A DNA stretch of 64,000 nucleotides, taken from Bacillus sp. 03113. GTDB lineage: Bacteria; Bacillota; Bacilli; Bacillales; Cytobacillaceae. Below are positions 54,716-63,600 of this stretch, in pieces. A program made the translations under genes and the position numbers. The stretch's first letter is position 1. The number at the start of each line of letters is the position of its first letter. The notes beneath the pieces are model-generated. The model was given only the letters and a program-made list of their open reading frames with translations. It did no database searches and had not been told where the DNA came from. The stretch is from positions 171,842-235,841 of the forward strand of contig NZ_VATK01000005.1 in the NCBI RefSeq assembly GCF_006546985.1, in the 5' to 3' direction.

Positions 54716-55735
54716 TTAGATCCATCCACGGCTATATTGTTTTGGAGCTTCAATGGTTATGCCAAGCTCTTTAGCCGCTGTTCTAGGCCAGAATGGGTCT
54801 CTTAATAACGCTCTGGCAATAAAGATAAGATCAGCACGTTCATTTTGCAAAATTTCTTCTGCTTGAATGCCTGTCGTAATAAGACCAACCGCTCCTGTTG
54901 GGATTGCTGCTTTCTGCTTTATTTCCTCTGCATATTTCACTTGATAGCCTGGATATGACGAGATATCAGCTGGCACTAACCCGCCAGAACTAACATCAAT
55001 AAGGTCAACCCCTTGTGCCTTCATCCATTTGCTCATGGCAATGTATTCTTCCACCCCTAAACCATTTTCATGATAGTCAAAAGCTGATACTCTGACAAAA
55101 AGAGGGCCGTTCCAGACGGTATTTATTTCATCTATTACTTCTTTTAAGATCCGATATCTGTTTTCTAGCGTACCTCCATATTGATCTGTTCGTTGATTTG
55201 ATAATGGGGACAAAAATTCATTAATTAGATATCCATGAGCTGCATGAATTTCGATCACGTCAAAGCCTGCATTTTTGGCTCTTTCAGCACCTTTTTTAAA
55301 GTCTTCAATGGTGTGGCGAATGTCTTCTAAGGTCATTTCTTTTGGCATTTTCATTTGCTCATTAAAGGGGATGGCAGAAGGAGCAAAAATGTCTCCTTCA
55401 AGGACGGCTTTTCTTCCGGCATGGGCCAGCTGGATCCCTGTTTTCGCTCCATGCTCCTTCATCATCGTTGTCAACTGCTTTAATCCAGGGATATGATCAT
55501 CATCCCATATTCCTAAATCTTGTGGGGAAATACGTCCTTGGGATGCTACGGCTGTAGCTTCTAAAATAATAAGTCCGACTTGCCCTAAAGCTCTTGATAC
55601 ATAGTGTGTTAAATGAAAATTTTGCACCTTTCCGTCCTCGTGATAACTAGAATACATGCACATAGGAGCCATCACGATCCTATTCTTGAAGGTCGTATTT
55701 TTGATTGTATAAGGGGAAAATAATTTCATTGCCAA
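54716..55735 (-). CDS. namA: NADPH dehydrogenase NamA, Old Yellow Enzyme family
   Basis: This FMN enzyme reduces activated C=C bonds and nitro compounds with NADPH and is linked to oxidative and xenobiotic stress. The FMN and active-site text is conserved: [14 protein letters not shown] (Cys and Tyr typical of the YqjM subfamily, about 19-32), [11 protein letters not shown] and [19 protein letters not shown] (His pair, about 161-179). The start is TTG 55735, eight bases behind AAAGGAGG, giving 339 residues against 338 in B. subtilis YqjM. It lies between the acquired pair and proI. Confidence 0.94.
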   Translation of the reverse strand: MAMKLFSPYTIKNTTFKNRIVMAPMCMYSSYHEDGKVQNFHLTHYVSRALGQVGLIILEATAVASQGRISPQDLGIWDDDHIPGLKQLTTMMKEHGAKTGIQLAHAGRKAVLEGDIFAPSAIPFNEQMKMPKEMTLEDIRHTIEDFKKGAERAKNAGFDVIEIHAAHGYLINEFLSPLSNQRTDQYGGTLENRYRILKEVIDEINTVWNGPLFVRVSAFDYHENGLGVEEYIAMSKWMKAQGVDLIDVSSGGLVPADISSYPGYQVKYAEEIKQKAAIPTGAVGLITTGIQAEEILQNERADLIFIARALLRDPFWPRTAAKELGITIEAPKQYSRGWI

Positions 55736-55799
55736 TTGGAAAGCCTCCTTTATTTATTTCGGTAACCAAAATAAATTATAGCAATTTTTAGTAAGAATA

Positions 55800-55833
55800 G
55801 AAAAAAACTAGCTTTTAATTGCTAGTTTTTTTG
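55800..55833. terminator. Terminator after proI
   Basis: ACTAGC and GCTAGT pair around TTTTAATT, with A and T runs on both sides, so it can work on either strand. It stops proI transcription before namA. Confidence 0.8.
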
Positions 55834-55866
55834 AAAGAAATTGTTTATTTAGATCAATGCTCGATT

Positions 55867-56703
55867 TTATAAGGAAAGTTCGAATTCCTTGCTTAATGCT
55901 TTTCCTAAATCCTTTGATTTGTTCGTTGCTGTTTTAATGCATTCGATAAAGGCTTGTTTGACATGATTTGCTTCAAGAACGTTTATACCAGCTTCTGTTG
56001 TTCCCCCTGGGCTTGTTACTTCTTTACGAAGCTGTTCTGGTGCTTTTGAAGATGTTGATACCATCTCTGCAGCACCAATCAATGTTTGTACGATTAAATC
56101 CTTTGCAAGCTGACGATCTAATCCGATTTCTACTGCGCTTTTTTCCATTGCTTCTATTAGGTAATAAATATAGGCTGGTCCACTGCCGGATAAACCAGTG
56201 ACGGCATCTAGCTGTTCTTCTTTCACGATGGTGGTAAGCCCAACAGTTTCAAACATTTCGGTTACAAGCTTTATTTGTTGATCAGATACGTTTTGGTTTA
56301 GTGCCAATCCTGTTGCTGATTTTCCTACGGTAGCGGATGTATTTGGCATAGCTCTCACTACTGCTAAAGGCTGGCCTGCGAGCATCTCAATACTTGAAAT
56401 GGATACACCAGCCAATACAGAAATTAAAAGTGTTTCTTTTGTTAAATAATGCTTTAATCTAGTAATAGCTTCGGCAGCATCCTTTGGTTTCATGGCTAGG
56501 ATAACGATATCTGTATTCTTAAATAATTCATCCAAATCATAAGAGAAGCTTGTTCCATATTTATTTTGCAAGTCGATGAGCTTTTCACGATTACTTCTGT
56601 TTGTTGTCCATATTTGGTTGGCAGGCAGCATGTTTTTTTCTATAATGCCTGAAATGAGCGCTTCAGCCATTGAACCGGCTCCGATAAAGGTCATTTTGTT
56701 CAT
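55867..56703 (-). CDS. proI: Pyrroline-5-carboxylate reductase
   Basis: This is the last step of proline synthesis: NAD(P)H reduction of pyrroline-5-carboxylate. The Rossmann motif FIGAGSMAEALISGI is at 5-19, the middle has VVRAMPNTSATVGKSATGLA, and the C-terminus has the substrate-binding LSGSGPAYIYYLIEAM and EVTSPGGTTEAGI. The ORF extends upstream, but ATG 56703 behind GGAGGAGAT gives 278 residues, the known ProI length. A proline-type T-box upstream on the same strand should tie expression to uncharged tRNA-Pro. Confidence 0.95.
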   Translation of the reverse strand: MNKMTFIGAGSMAEALISGIIEKNMLPANQIWTTNRSNREKLIDLQNKYGTSFSYDLDELFKNTDIVILAMKPKDAAEAITRLKHYLTKETLLISVLAGVSISSIEMLAGQPLAVVRAMPNTSATVGKSATGLALNQNVSDQQIKLVTEMFETVGLTTIVKEEQLDAVTGLSGSGPAYIYYLIEAMEKSAVEIGLDRQLAKDLIVQTLIGAAEMVSTSSKAPEQLRKEVTSPGGTTEAGINVLEANHVKQAFIECIKTATNKSKDLGKALSKEFELSL

Positions 56704-56754
56704 ATTTATCTCCTCCGTTGCTTTTTCACTTGTTATGGATATCATATCCGAAAT

Positions 56755-56990
56755 AAAAACAAAAAAGACCCCTCATCCTAAAAAGGACGAAAGGTCTTGC
56801 TTCCGTGGTACCACCTTCATTCACCTTTTTTACACATTAAGTTAAAAAAGGTGCTGCTCTAGTTCCATGTAACGCTGGATGACGTTTAGGTTTGCCTAAC
56901 AGCTCATAAGGAAGGTTCAATGGTTAAGAGGACGGTGAAACCTTTCAGCCAGTGGGCTTCACTCTCTATCGTCATACACCATTTACTAGT
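56755..56990 (-). promoter_or_regulatory. T-box riboswitch (tRNA-Pro type) upstream of proI
   Basis: On the minus strand the T-box sequence AAGGTGGTACCACGGAAG (56799-56816) is nearly ideal. It is followed by a terminator, AAGACC..GTCC/GGATGAGGGGTCTT plus TTTTT (56761-56797). Upstream, AGAGAG and GGCTGAAAGG fit stem I, and CCT in GAACCTTCC near 56913 fits a proline specifier codon. Uncharged tRNA-Pro would bind and let transcription reach proI. The 5' boundary is approximate. Confidence 0.88.
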
Positions 56991-57242
56991 CTTAATCATA
57001 GCAATTTATGCTTTTATAAAAGGAGCGATATTTGAAGTCTATCGACGAACTACTCTAATTGATTTTATTGTTTTCCCAATTATGCAAGATAGACTGCTTG
57101 CCTGTCAAGGGATAAATGACTTATCTATCATCATATTTTGCTTTATTTGGTGAAAATAATGACAATAAGTAGAAAGAAAGCTAAACTAAATTTTATAATG
57201 GTTGAATGAGTATGTATTTATAAAAAGGAGTTTTTTTATATC

Positions 57243-58208
57243 ATGTCAGTTTGGGAAAATGGAATAGCGAAACTTTCTTTACCTACCCCTTTTCCAGTCG
57301 GGGACGTCAATATCTACCTTGTAAAAAATGAAGCTTTAACTTTGATCGACGTTGGTCCAAATACGAAAGAAGCTTGGTTTTCTTTAGAGAATCAGTTAAA
57401 ATCGTTAAATCTACAGCTTGAGGATATTGACCAGGTTGTGTTAACCCATCATCATCCAGACCATTCTGGACTTTTAGCTAAGCTTCCAGCAACGACAAAG
57501 GTTTATGGTCATCCGAACAATGAACGATGGATATTTCGGACAAAAAGTTTTTTGCAGCAATTTAATGATTTTCATCAGCAGATTTTTACAGAGCTGGGTG
57601 TGCCAGTTAATTTTGCTCCAAGAGTAAACTTTTTAAAAGACTCTTTTATTTATTCTTGTCAACGATCTTTGACAGGAACGGTTAAGGAAGGTGAGTCTCC
57701 AAAAGGTTTATCTGAATGGAAAGTCATCGAGACCCCGGGACATGCTCAAAGTCAAATATGCCTTTTTAGAGAAAAAGACGGGATCTTAATTAGTGGAGAC
57801 CATTTGTTTGCACATGTTTCATCAAATCCACTTATAGAACCACCGTTTCCTGGAAAAAAAGAGCGTCCTAGGTCTCAGCTTGACTACAATAAGTCACTTA
57901 AAAAGCTTTTAGACTATTCCATAAGAAAAGTATATAGCGGACATGGGCCAGAGGTGTTTGAAGTTCCTGATCTTGTAAAGGAAAGACTTTCTAGAGAGCA
58001 TAACCGAGCGATGAAAGTTCATAGCTGGCTCGAAAAAGAAGCCATGACAGCATTTGAAATTTGTCAAAGACTTTTCCCAAATGCTTATGAAAGTGAGTTT
58101 CACCTAGCCATTTCAAAAACGGTCGCCCAATTAGATTACTTAGAATCGTTAAGAAAACTACATATTAATGAAGATCAAATACCTTTTCTGTACTCGGCTG
58201 TAAAATGA
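57243..58208 (+). CDS. yqjP: Metallo-beta-lactamase fold hydrolase YqjP
   Basis: The zinc motif VVLTHHHPDHSGLLAKL is near residues 63-79; further ligands are in ETPGHAQSQICLF and SGDHLFAH. A C-terminal winged-helix-like tail (MTAFEICQRLFPNAYESEF onwards) is typical of the YqjP/LACTB2-like branch. It is a hydrolase of unknown substrate. AAAAAGGAG precedes the ATG. It is one base away from the potential start of yqjQ and cotranscribed with it. Confidence 0.88.
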   Translation: MSVWENGIAKLSLPTPFPVGDVNIYLVKNEALTLIDVGPNTKEAWFSLENQLKSLNLQLEDIDQVVLTHHHPDHSGLLAKLPATTKVYGHPNNERWIFRTKSFLQQFNDFHQQIFTELGVPVNFAPRVNFLKDSFIYSCQRSLTGTVKEGESPKGLSEWKVIETPGHAQSQICLFREKDGILISGDHLFAHVSSNPLIEPPFPGKKERPRSQLDYNKSLKKLLDYSIRKVYSGHGPEVFEVPDLVKERLSREHNRAMKVHSWLEKEAMTAFEICQRLFPNAYESEFHLAISKTVAQLDYLESLRKLHINEDQIPFLYSAVK

Positions 58209-58218
58209 GGTGCTTAAC

Positions 58219-59013
58219 ATGTCTGATCGTTTAAAAAATAAAAATATTATTATTACAGGTGCTTCCTTCGGAGTAGGCTTAGAATTAGCTTCTCTTTGTG
58301 CAAATAGGGGAGCTAATTTAGTTCTTTTAGCAAGAAGCATTGAAAAACTAGAGCAAATTAAGCATGAGCTTGAAGATCGTTTTTCCGTTTCCGTCTTCGT
58401 ATATAAGTTAGATGTTTCCAACTCGGATGAAATTGAGAGGATATTTTTAGAAATTAAGAATGAGCTTGGTCACGTCGACATTCTTGTAAATAATGCAGGC
58501 TTTGGAATGTTTAAGGAAGCAGATCACATAAGCTTAGATGAGGTTAAAGCAATGTTTAATGTGAATGTGATCGGGCTTATGGCTTGTACAAGCATGGTTC
58601 TTCCTTGGATGAAGGAGAGAAGAAGTGGTCACATCATTAATGTCGCATCAATGGCTGGAAAAGTGGCTACACCAAAATCAAGTGCCTATTGCGCGACAAA
58701 ACATGCTGTTCTTGGTTATACAAATAGTCTCAGATTGGAGCTTGCCGAACACAATGTTTTTGTAACAGCTGTCAATCCCGGTCCAATCATGACAAACTTC
58801 TTTACAATTGCTGATAAAAAGGGAACGTATGTAAATAGTGTGAAAAAGTATATGCTTACACCAGTTTATGTAGCAGAAAAAATTGTGAATTGTATGTTAA
58901 CGCAAACAAGGGAAATCAACCTGCCGCGCTGGATGAATGCAGGCAGTGTTATTTATGCTTTATTTCCGAGAGCCTTTGAAAGGATAGGGAAGCGGGCCTT
59001 TAACAAAAAATAG
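58219..59013 (+). CDS. yqjQ: Short-chain dehydrogenase/reductase YqjQ
   Basis: This classical SDR of 264 residues has cofactor motif TGASFGVGLELA (about 13-24), NNAGFGMF (about 89-96), and catalytic Ser in INVASMAG with Tyr-x-x-x-Lys as YCATK (about 155-159). ATG 58219 follows GAGGTG; an upstream GTG at 58210 overlaps that site. The C-terminal YALFPRAFERIGKRAF tail is basic and hydrophobic and may associate with the membrane. The substrate is unknown. Confidence 0.9.
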   Translation: MSDRLKNKNIIITGASFGVGLELASLCANRGANLVLLARSIEKLEQIKHELEDRFSVSVFVYKLDVSNSDEIERIFLEIKNELGHVDILVNNAGFGMFKEADHISLDEVKAMFNVNVIGLMACTSMVLPWMKERRSGHIINVASMAGKVATPKSSAYCATKHAVLGYTNSLRLELAEHNVFVTAVNPGPIMTNFFTIADKKGTYVNSVKKYMLTPVYVAEKIVNCMLTQTREINLPRWMNAGSVIYALFPRAFERIGKRAFNKK

Positions 59014-59043
59014 ATAACCGTTGCGTTATGCAGCGGTTATTTA
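59014..59043. terminator. Bidirectional terminator between yqjQ and yqzH
   Basis: ATAACCGTTGC pairs with GCAGCGGTTAT (one wobble). A run of A on the left gives a T run for the minus-strand yqzH. Confidence 0.75.
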
Positions 59044-59241
59044 AAAGTAAGGTGAGTTAGTTATGTACTCATATACAACATCTTGAACGAGATCATGCAG
59101 AACAGCTGATTCATCTGTCTTTTTTCCCCGTACAACCTTTTCATACATACTCTCAAAATCTTCGTCAGTTAAAGACACATCTTCAGGGAGATATTGTTTT
59201 AAACAGCTCTTCATCATTTTAAAAATGAATTTTTTATCCAT
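59041..59241 (-). CDS. yqzH: YqzH-family small protein
   Basis: The 66-residue protein starts MDKKFIFKMMKSCLKQYL and has an acidic centre (SLTDEDFESMYEKVV) and a helix DESAVLHDLVQDVVYEYI. Size, pattern and place next to yqjQ fit the YqzH family, whose function is unknown. GAGGTGTAG-type ribosome site upstream. It is convergent with yqjQ. Confidence 0.75.
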   Translation of the reverse strand: MDKKFIFKMMKSCLKQYLPEDVSLTDEDFESMYEKVVRGKKTDESAVLHDLVQDVVYEYITNSPYF

Positions 59242-59561
59242 TGGCTACACCTCAGAGCCTATTATAATTCTTTTAGAGAGAATGACAATCTTTTATAGAG
59301 GCTGTTTTTTTTTTGACAGTTATGTTAACGAAAAAACCAGTTGTTTTGACAATAAAGTTGTTTGATTTTGAATACCAAAGTCACATAACACTTATTTAAT
59401 TATGCCGAAATATGTAGATTAGTGTCACATTATTTAAATTGTTAGCTGATTTTATCTATAGTAATATAGAACCATACTCGTGTGTTAATAGTAATTTTGA
59501 ACTAATTAACAAAAATAATAAGGTGAAAAACAAAAATTATTATACTTTGAATTACTTAATA
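59242..59561. other. Intergenic region upstream of the riboswitch
   Basis: This AT-rich stretch has no gene. It must hold the promoters of yqzH (minus strand) and of the riboswitch transcript (plus strand), but no convincing -35/-10 pair was singled out. Confidence 0.4.
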
Positions 59562-59665
59562 AATTTGATAAAGATAAACTCATAAGAAAGTTGAGGACGA
59601 AAAGCCATGGGTCTACTGTTCATTATGAATGGTGATTGCCAGGCTACTGAATCGCTTTCTTTGAG
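59562..59665 (+). promoter_or_regulatory. Probable cyclic-di-GMP-I (GEMM) riboswitch
   Basis: The order of conserved blocks matches the GEMM-I aptamer: GATAAAG..AAACTCA, a small GAAA-containing hairpin, TGAGGACGAAAAGCCATGGG, TCTA, then an AU-rich hairpin (CATTATGAATG) and GATTGCCAGGCTACTGAA. One conserved position differs (GACGCAAAG reads GACGAAAAG). The expression platform is not clear; TTCTTT..AAAGAA and GAACGTGTTC downstream are candidates. It precedes a c-di-GMP phosphodiesterase-type (HD-GYP) gene, which fits ligand feedback. Confidence 0.65.
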
Positions 59666-59766
59666 GGCTATTCTTTGATCAATCTTTTTAATAAAGAACG
59701 TGTTCTCTTAGCAGTAAAAAAGGTTTTTGGTTAATTGCTCAAAGCCTAGGAAAAGAGGATATACTA

Positions 59767-60782
59767 ATGAAACAAAATAAATTGCAAATCGGAATGGAAT
59801 TAAATCAGGATATTTATTCTTCTATAGGCATATTGCTGCTTAAGAAAGGAACTCTACTAAACGCCAAACATATTTAACTTTTAGCTAAACACGATATTAG
59901 AATAGAAAAAGAGTCATTAAGTAAAGTAGATACAGGAATTAGCGGTCTTTATCAAAAAAGTCTAACACGTTTAAAAGCTCAATATAAGGATCTATATGAT
60001 AAGGAAAGTTTAAAGAAAGAAGAAGCACGATTAATAGATGACTCATTTATGAATATATATACGGATTTTTTTAATAAAAGCTTAACTATAATAGACTTAA
60101 AGGAACAAATTATTACAGATGAGTACTTATATCAGCATAGTTTAAATGTAGGATTGATCGCAAGTAAAATTGGTCAAATTATGGGTCTTAAAAAGGAAAA
60201 CAACTTTTATTGGCCCGTATGAGTTTATTCCACGACATTGGAAAGTTCAAAATAAGCCATAATATTTTACATAAACCAGCACGATTGACAGATGAGGAAT
60301 TTACAGAAATGAAAAATCACCCAATTTATGGATATAATATGTTGAAGGATGCTGAGTTGTCGAAAGAAATTTTATTAGGAACTGTTCTCCACCATGAACG
60401 ATTGGATGGTTCTGGTTATCCTAAAGGATTGACCTCTAAGAATATTCCTTTTTTAGTAAGAATACTATCCATTGCAGACACCTTCGATGCAATATACTCT
60501 AGCAGAGTATATAAAGATCAGAAATCTATACTTTTTGCTGTAGAGGAACTATTAAAAGACTCACAATTAAATAAATTGGATAAAGATATAACAAAGAAAT
60601 TTACATTATATTTAATGGTGTCTTTAAAGGAAAGAAAAATAGTATTGAGAAATGGCCAAAAAGCTGAAATTATACACATATTCTCAGATCACCCGAATCA
60701 ACCAATCTTAAATATAGAAGGACATACTCCTCTTGATCTAAAAAAAACAGGGTTAACACTGAATCAAGTTGCTAATATATAG
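59767..60782 (+). pseudogene. Broken HD-GYP (c-di-GMP phosphodiesterase-type) gene
   Basis: Starting at ATG 59767 behind AGAGGAT, the frame encodes an N-terminal domain (MKQNKLQIGMELNQDIYSS) but meets TAA at 59875-59877, where CAA (Gln) would be expected. Reading continues in frame to about 60195, where one A appears lost from GGAAAAC; the HD-GYP domain then goes on in the +1 frame with FHDIGKFKI, HHERLDGSGYPKGL and ILSIADTFDAIYSSR. The catalytic HD and HHE/DGSGYP residues are intact, but no full-length protein can form. The restored protein would be about 338 residues. A TTG-started fragment (60210-60782) could at most yield the isolated domain. Confidence 0.85.
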
Positions 60783-61155
60783 GCAAGGTGAAAATTTACA
60801 ACTAGATATAAATCCGCCTCTTCTATCAGATGTTTATACAACTGATTCCACCACGCCCCCATTTTTGGATAAATTATTTCCTTTCGATAATCAACTTTTG
60901 TCATTTAATATCTCATTATTCAATATTTTTAGAAAATTTATATTATTTTGTATTTACAAATGGGCAGTTTTTTTGTATGATAAAGACAAGCAATAAATGC
61001 TACATAGAAAGAGGGTGATTCCAAAAGAGCAGCGAAAGGCGAAAGCATAAAATAATTATGCTGGGTAACTCATAGGAAGTAAGGATTAAAAAAATTTTTA
61101 CGCTTGTTTGTGTAATATGGAAAGAAGGATTAATTGTAATGTGTGAAGAAATAAG
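60783..61155. other. Intergenic region after the HD-GYP pseudogene
   Basis: AT-rich DNA without a supported gene. Short overlapping frames near 60770-61018 have no proper ribosome site or recognisable product. Confidence 0.45.
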
Positions 61156-61199
61156 GTAAGCGACCTTGTTCATTCTAAACTAGAAGAACAAGGTCGCTT
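61156..61199. terminator. Hairpin between the pseudogene and cutC
   Basis: TAAGCGACCTTGTTC and GAACAAGGTCGCTTA are perfectly complementary. The T tract (TTGTGTTTT) is imperfect. It may end transcripts from both sides. Confidence 0.65.
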
Positions 61200-61258
61200 A
61201 TTGTGTTTTAAAGTTCTCTTAAACTGCATTGAGTTTTACCCTCTATCCAAATTTCCAG

Positions 61259-61888
61259 TTAATCTGATAACACTCCTACAATTTTGGTACCGTGCAGCTC
61301 TGTAGCTCCGGTTTGTTTTACTACCATTTCTATGTTTTGATTGTGAATGCCTCCGCCTGGCATGATAATAATTCGATTGCCTGCATATCTTATCAAGTCT
61401 TTAATGATAGACAGATTTTTTATGGCACTTTCCTCTCCGCCTTTTGTTAATATACGGTCGACGCCTAGATCAATGAGAAGATCGATTGCTTCTTTTTTAT
61501 TTTCAATTTCATCAAAGGCCATATGAAAAGTGACACTTAGCGGTTTAGCTGCATTGATTAATCCTTTCATTTTTTCTCGATCTATTTTATTGTCTTTATT
61601 TAATACACCAAACACAACACCATGGACTTGAAGATGTTTACAGATTTCAATATCTTTTCTCATAATTTCGAGTTCTGCATCTGAATATATAAAATGCCCA
61701 CCACGAGGACGAATGATGACATTTACAGTGATATTAGGTAGTTTATTTGTCAGTACAATCGAACCATAGCTAGGTGTTGTACCGCCTTCTTTTAGGTTAT
61801 CGCATAGCTCGATCCGATCCGCCCCTAATAGAGCCGCTCGTTTAGCTTCCTCATAATGACCCACGCATGCTTCTTTTATATATGACAT
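61259..61888 (-). CDS. cutC: CutC family protein
   Basis: The 209-residue TIM barrel shows KEACVGHYEEAKRAALLGADRIELCDNL (quoted in part GADRIELCDNL, about 23-33), the family-defining EGGTTPSYG, NVIIRPRGGHFIYSDAE and LTKGGEESA. CutC was named for copper tolerance in E. coli, but that role is disputed and the real reaction is unknown. ATG 61888 is preferred; GTG six codons earlier lacks a ribosome site. It stands alone between a hairpin and yqkB. Confidence 0.9.
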   Translation of the reverse strand: MSYIKEACVGHYEEAKRAALLGADRIELCDNLKEGGTTPSYGSIVLTNKLPNITVNVIIRPRGGHFIYSDAELEIMRKDIEICKHLQVHGVVFGVLNKDNKIDREKMKGLINAAKPLSVTFHMAFDEIENKKEAIDLLIDLGVDRILTKGGEESAIKNLSIIKDLIRYAGNRIIIMPGGGIHNQNIEMVVKQTGATELHGTKIVGVLSD

Positions 61889-62105
61889 AACTCTTTTACG
61901 CTCCACGTTTATCTATTATTTAAAAAATCTCTATTTCTAAGCATAGCGAAGGTAAGGTGTTTTAACAAGATAAGAAACTTTTTTAATTGGTTTAAAAAGG
62001 ATTTTCCCTAAATGTAAGTTATTTAGCTATTTTATATTTGAGCTTGCAGAATCACTCTTTCTGCATTTTCATGCTAAAATGGTAGAGAAAGTGGGGGGAT
62101 AAATG

Positions 62106-62435
62106 ATGCAAATTGAAATAACAGAAGCAGCTGCTGCAAAGCTGTCAGAACAAATAAATGGACAGACCGGTTTTTTAAAGTTAAAGTACGACACTGAAGG
62201 CTGTGGCTGTGTGGTAAATGGAGTACCTGCCCTTTGGTTTGTATCGAAGCTACATGATGACGATCTTGAAATTCAAACGAATGCTGGTAGTATCTATGTG
62301 GAAAGATCGAAGGAAGTTTTTTTCGATGAAAAAATGAAGATTGATTTTGTAGAAGCTGCAAATTATTATCAACTAAAAAGTCCAAGCCAATACTTAAACC
62401 CAACGATGAGCTTTTATAATAAAACAAGTGTATGA
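62106..62435 (+). CDS. yqkB: HesB/IscA-like iron-sulfur biosynthesis family protein (YqkB)
   Basis: The 109-residue protein begins MQIEITEAAAAKLSEQ and has FLKLKYDTEGCGCVVNGVPAL, keeping one Cys pair (CGC, about 35-37) of the IscA pattern but lacking the C-terminal CGCGxSF motif, as in the YqkB/YneR branch. It may bind metal, but a role in cluster assembly is not shown. GGGGGG lies seven bases before ATG 62106; an ATG directly before it is spaced less well. Confidence 0.85.
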   Translation: MQIEITEAAAAKLSEQINGQTGFLKLKYDTEGCGCVVNGVPALWFVSKLHDDDLEIQTNAGSIYVERSKEVFFDEKMKIDFVEAANYYQLKSPSQYLNPTMSFYNKTSV

Positions 62436-62449
62436 ACGATCTAAACAGT

Positions 62450-62487
62450 GGGCAATCTTCAAAGGATAAAATGGAGATTGCTCTTTT
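62450..62487 (+). terminator. Terminator after yqkB
   Basis: GGCAATCTTC pairs with GAGATTGCTC and is followed by TTTTT. Confidence 0.75.
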
Positions 62488-62641
62488 TAATGTTTTAACC
62501 TATCTTTTAAGAAATGATCCATAACCATATGCTTCGATTTAATTCCTCCAACAATATACCATTTAGTGAATAATGGTTTCGAGTCTCTAAATTTATATGC
62601 TAAAATTGGAAAAAATAAAAAGATTTGAAGAAGGGGGAAAC

Positions 62642-63403
62642 ATGAAACCATATTTACTAACACAAAGAATCGAAGAACTATCCATGAATGCTCTACCAGC
62701 AATCAGTACGGTCTTATATGACGGCTGGGTATTAAGATTTTCTAATGGCTACACAAGAAGAGCAAATTCAGTGAACCCTATTTACCCATCTAGTGAGAAT
62801 GTAGAAAGTAAAATTGATACATGCGAGAAGCTATTTCATCAAAAGAACTTAAGTGTTGTTTTTAAAATAACAGATCATGTTTTCCCGGAGGACTTGGATG
62901 ATGTCCTTCAAGAAAGAGGATATGATATGGACAGTGAAACGAGTGTCCAGCAGCTTGATTTACTGCATATTGAAGAACCTTCAAATCATAATGTAGAGTG
63001 GAAGCCTGAATGGAATGAAAAATGGTTTAAAAGCTACTGCACCCTTAATCAAGTAAGTGAAAAAGATCAACCCACATTAAAGAAAATGTTAATGAATTTA
63101 GTGCCAGAGTGCTGTTTTATTATGCTGAAAAACAATAATGATGAGGTTATAGCTTGTGGGTTAGGCATTTTAGAAGATGGATTCATGGGTTTATATGATA
63201 TCGTAACGGATGAAACCTGCAGAAAGCAAGGCTACGGCAAGCAGCTTGTTTTAAACCTGCTTCAGTGGGGTAAAAGAAATGGAGCCAACCAGGCTTATCT
63301 TCAGGTTATGTTAAATAATCAACCAGCCCTGAAGTTATATGCTCAAGTGGGCTTCAAAGAGAAATATAAATATTGGTACAGATTGACATCCTCCCCCACC
63401 TAA
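62642..63403 (+). CDS. GNAT acetyltransferase whose last codons come from an IS element
   Basis: The 253-residue protein has a long N-terminal half (ISTVLYDGWVLRFSNGYTRRANSVNP, quoted in part DGWVLRFSNGYTRR) and a C-terminal GNAT core with GLYDIVTDETCRKQGYGKQL (about 198-217, CoA loop) and QVMLNNQPALKLYAQVGFKEKY. ATG 62642 follows AGAAGGGGG. The natural end is probably close to YWYRL; the following TSSPT and the TAA stop lie in the inverted end of the IS200/IS605 element that begins near 63384. The core is intact, so the enzyme may remain active. Confidence 0.82.
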   Translation: MKPYLLTQRIEELSMNALPAISTVLYDGWVLRFSNGYTRRANSVNPIYPSSENVESKIDTCEKLFHQKNLSVVFKITDHVFPEDLDDVLQERGYDMDSETSVQQLDLLHIEEPSNHNVEWKPEWNEKWFKSYCTLNQVSEKDQPTLKKMLMNLVPECCFIMLKNNNDEVIACGLGILEDGFMGLYDIVTDETCRKQGYGKQLVLNLLQWGKRNGANQAYLQVMLNNQPALKLYAQVGFKEKYKYWYRLTSSPT

Positions 63404-63600
63404 AATTCTCACGAATTTTTGAGGAAGGGGATTCCAACAGAGTTTCACTGCGTATAGAACGGTCAGTGCCGTTGGTGTTACCGTTACCTCCTCACAGTCC
63501 GTTCTCTGTTAAAAAACAGAAATCGGTAGCAAATCATCGGCTAGGTGTATAGCTCAGTCAGGAGCCTTACGAAAAGCATTAGACTTTCCGCAGCGGTTTT
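63384..63600 (-). ncRNA. Probable omega-RNA region and right end of the TnpB element
   Basis: In IS200/IS605 elements the RNA guiding TnpB overlaps the end of tnpB and runs to the right end, with the guide taken from the adjoining host DNA. Here it would run from about 63600 to 63384 on the minus strand, containing TTTCTGTTTTTTAACAGAGAA- and AAATTCGTGAGAATTT-type hairpins. The guide would be complementary to host bases just below 63384, inside the acetyltransferase gene. The exact ends are inferred. Confidence 0.55.

Noticed and set aside
56920..57153. 77-codon plus-strand reading frame upstream of yqjP
   Set aside because: It lies antisense to the stem I region of the proI T-box, has no ribosome site and resembles no protein.
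60769..61018. Two short overlapping frames after the HD-GYP pseudogene
   Set aside because: No ribosome sites, low-complexity AT-rich composition, and no recognisable protein; treated as non-coding.
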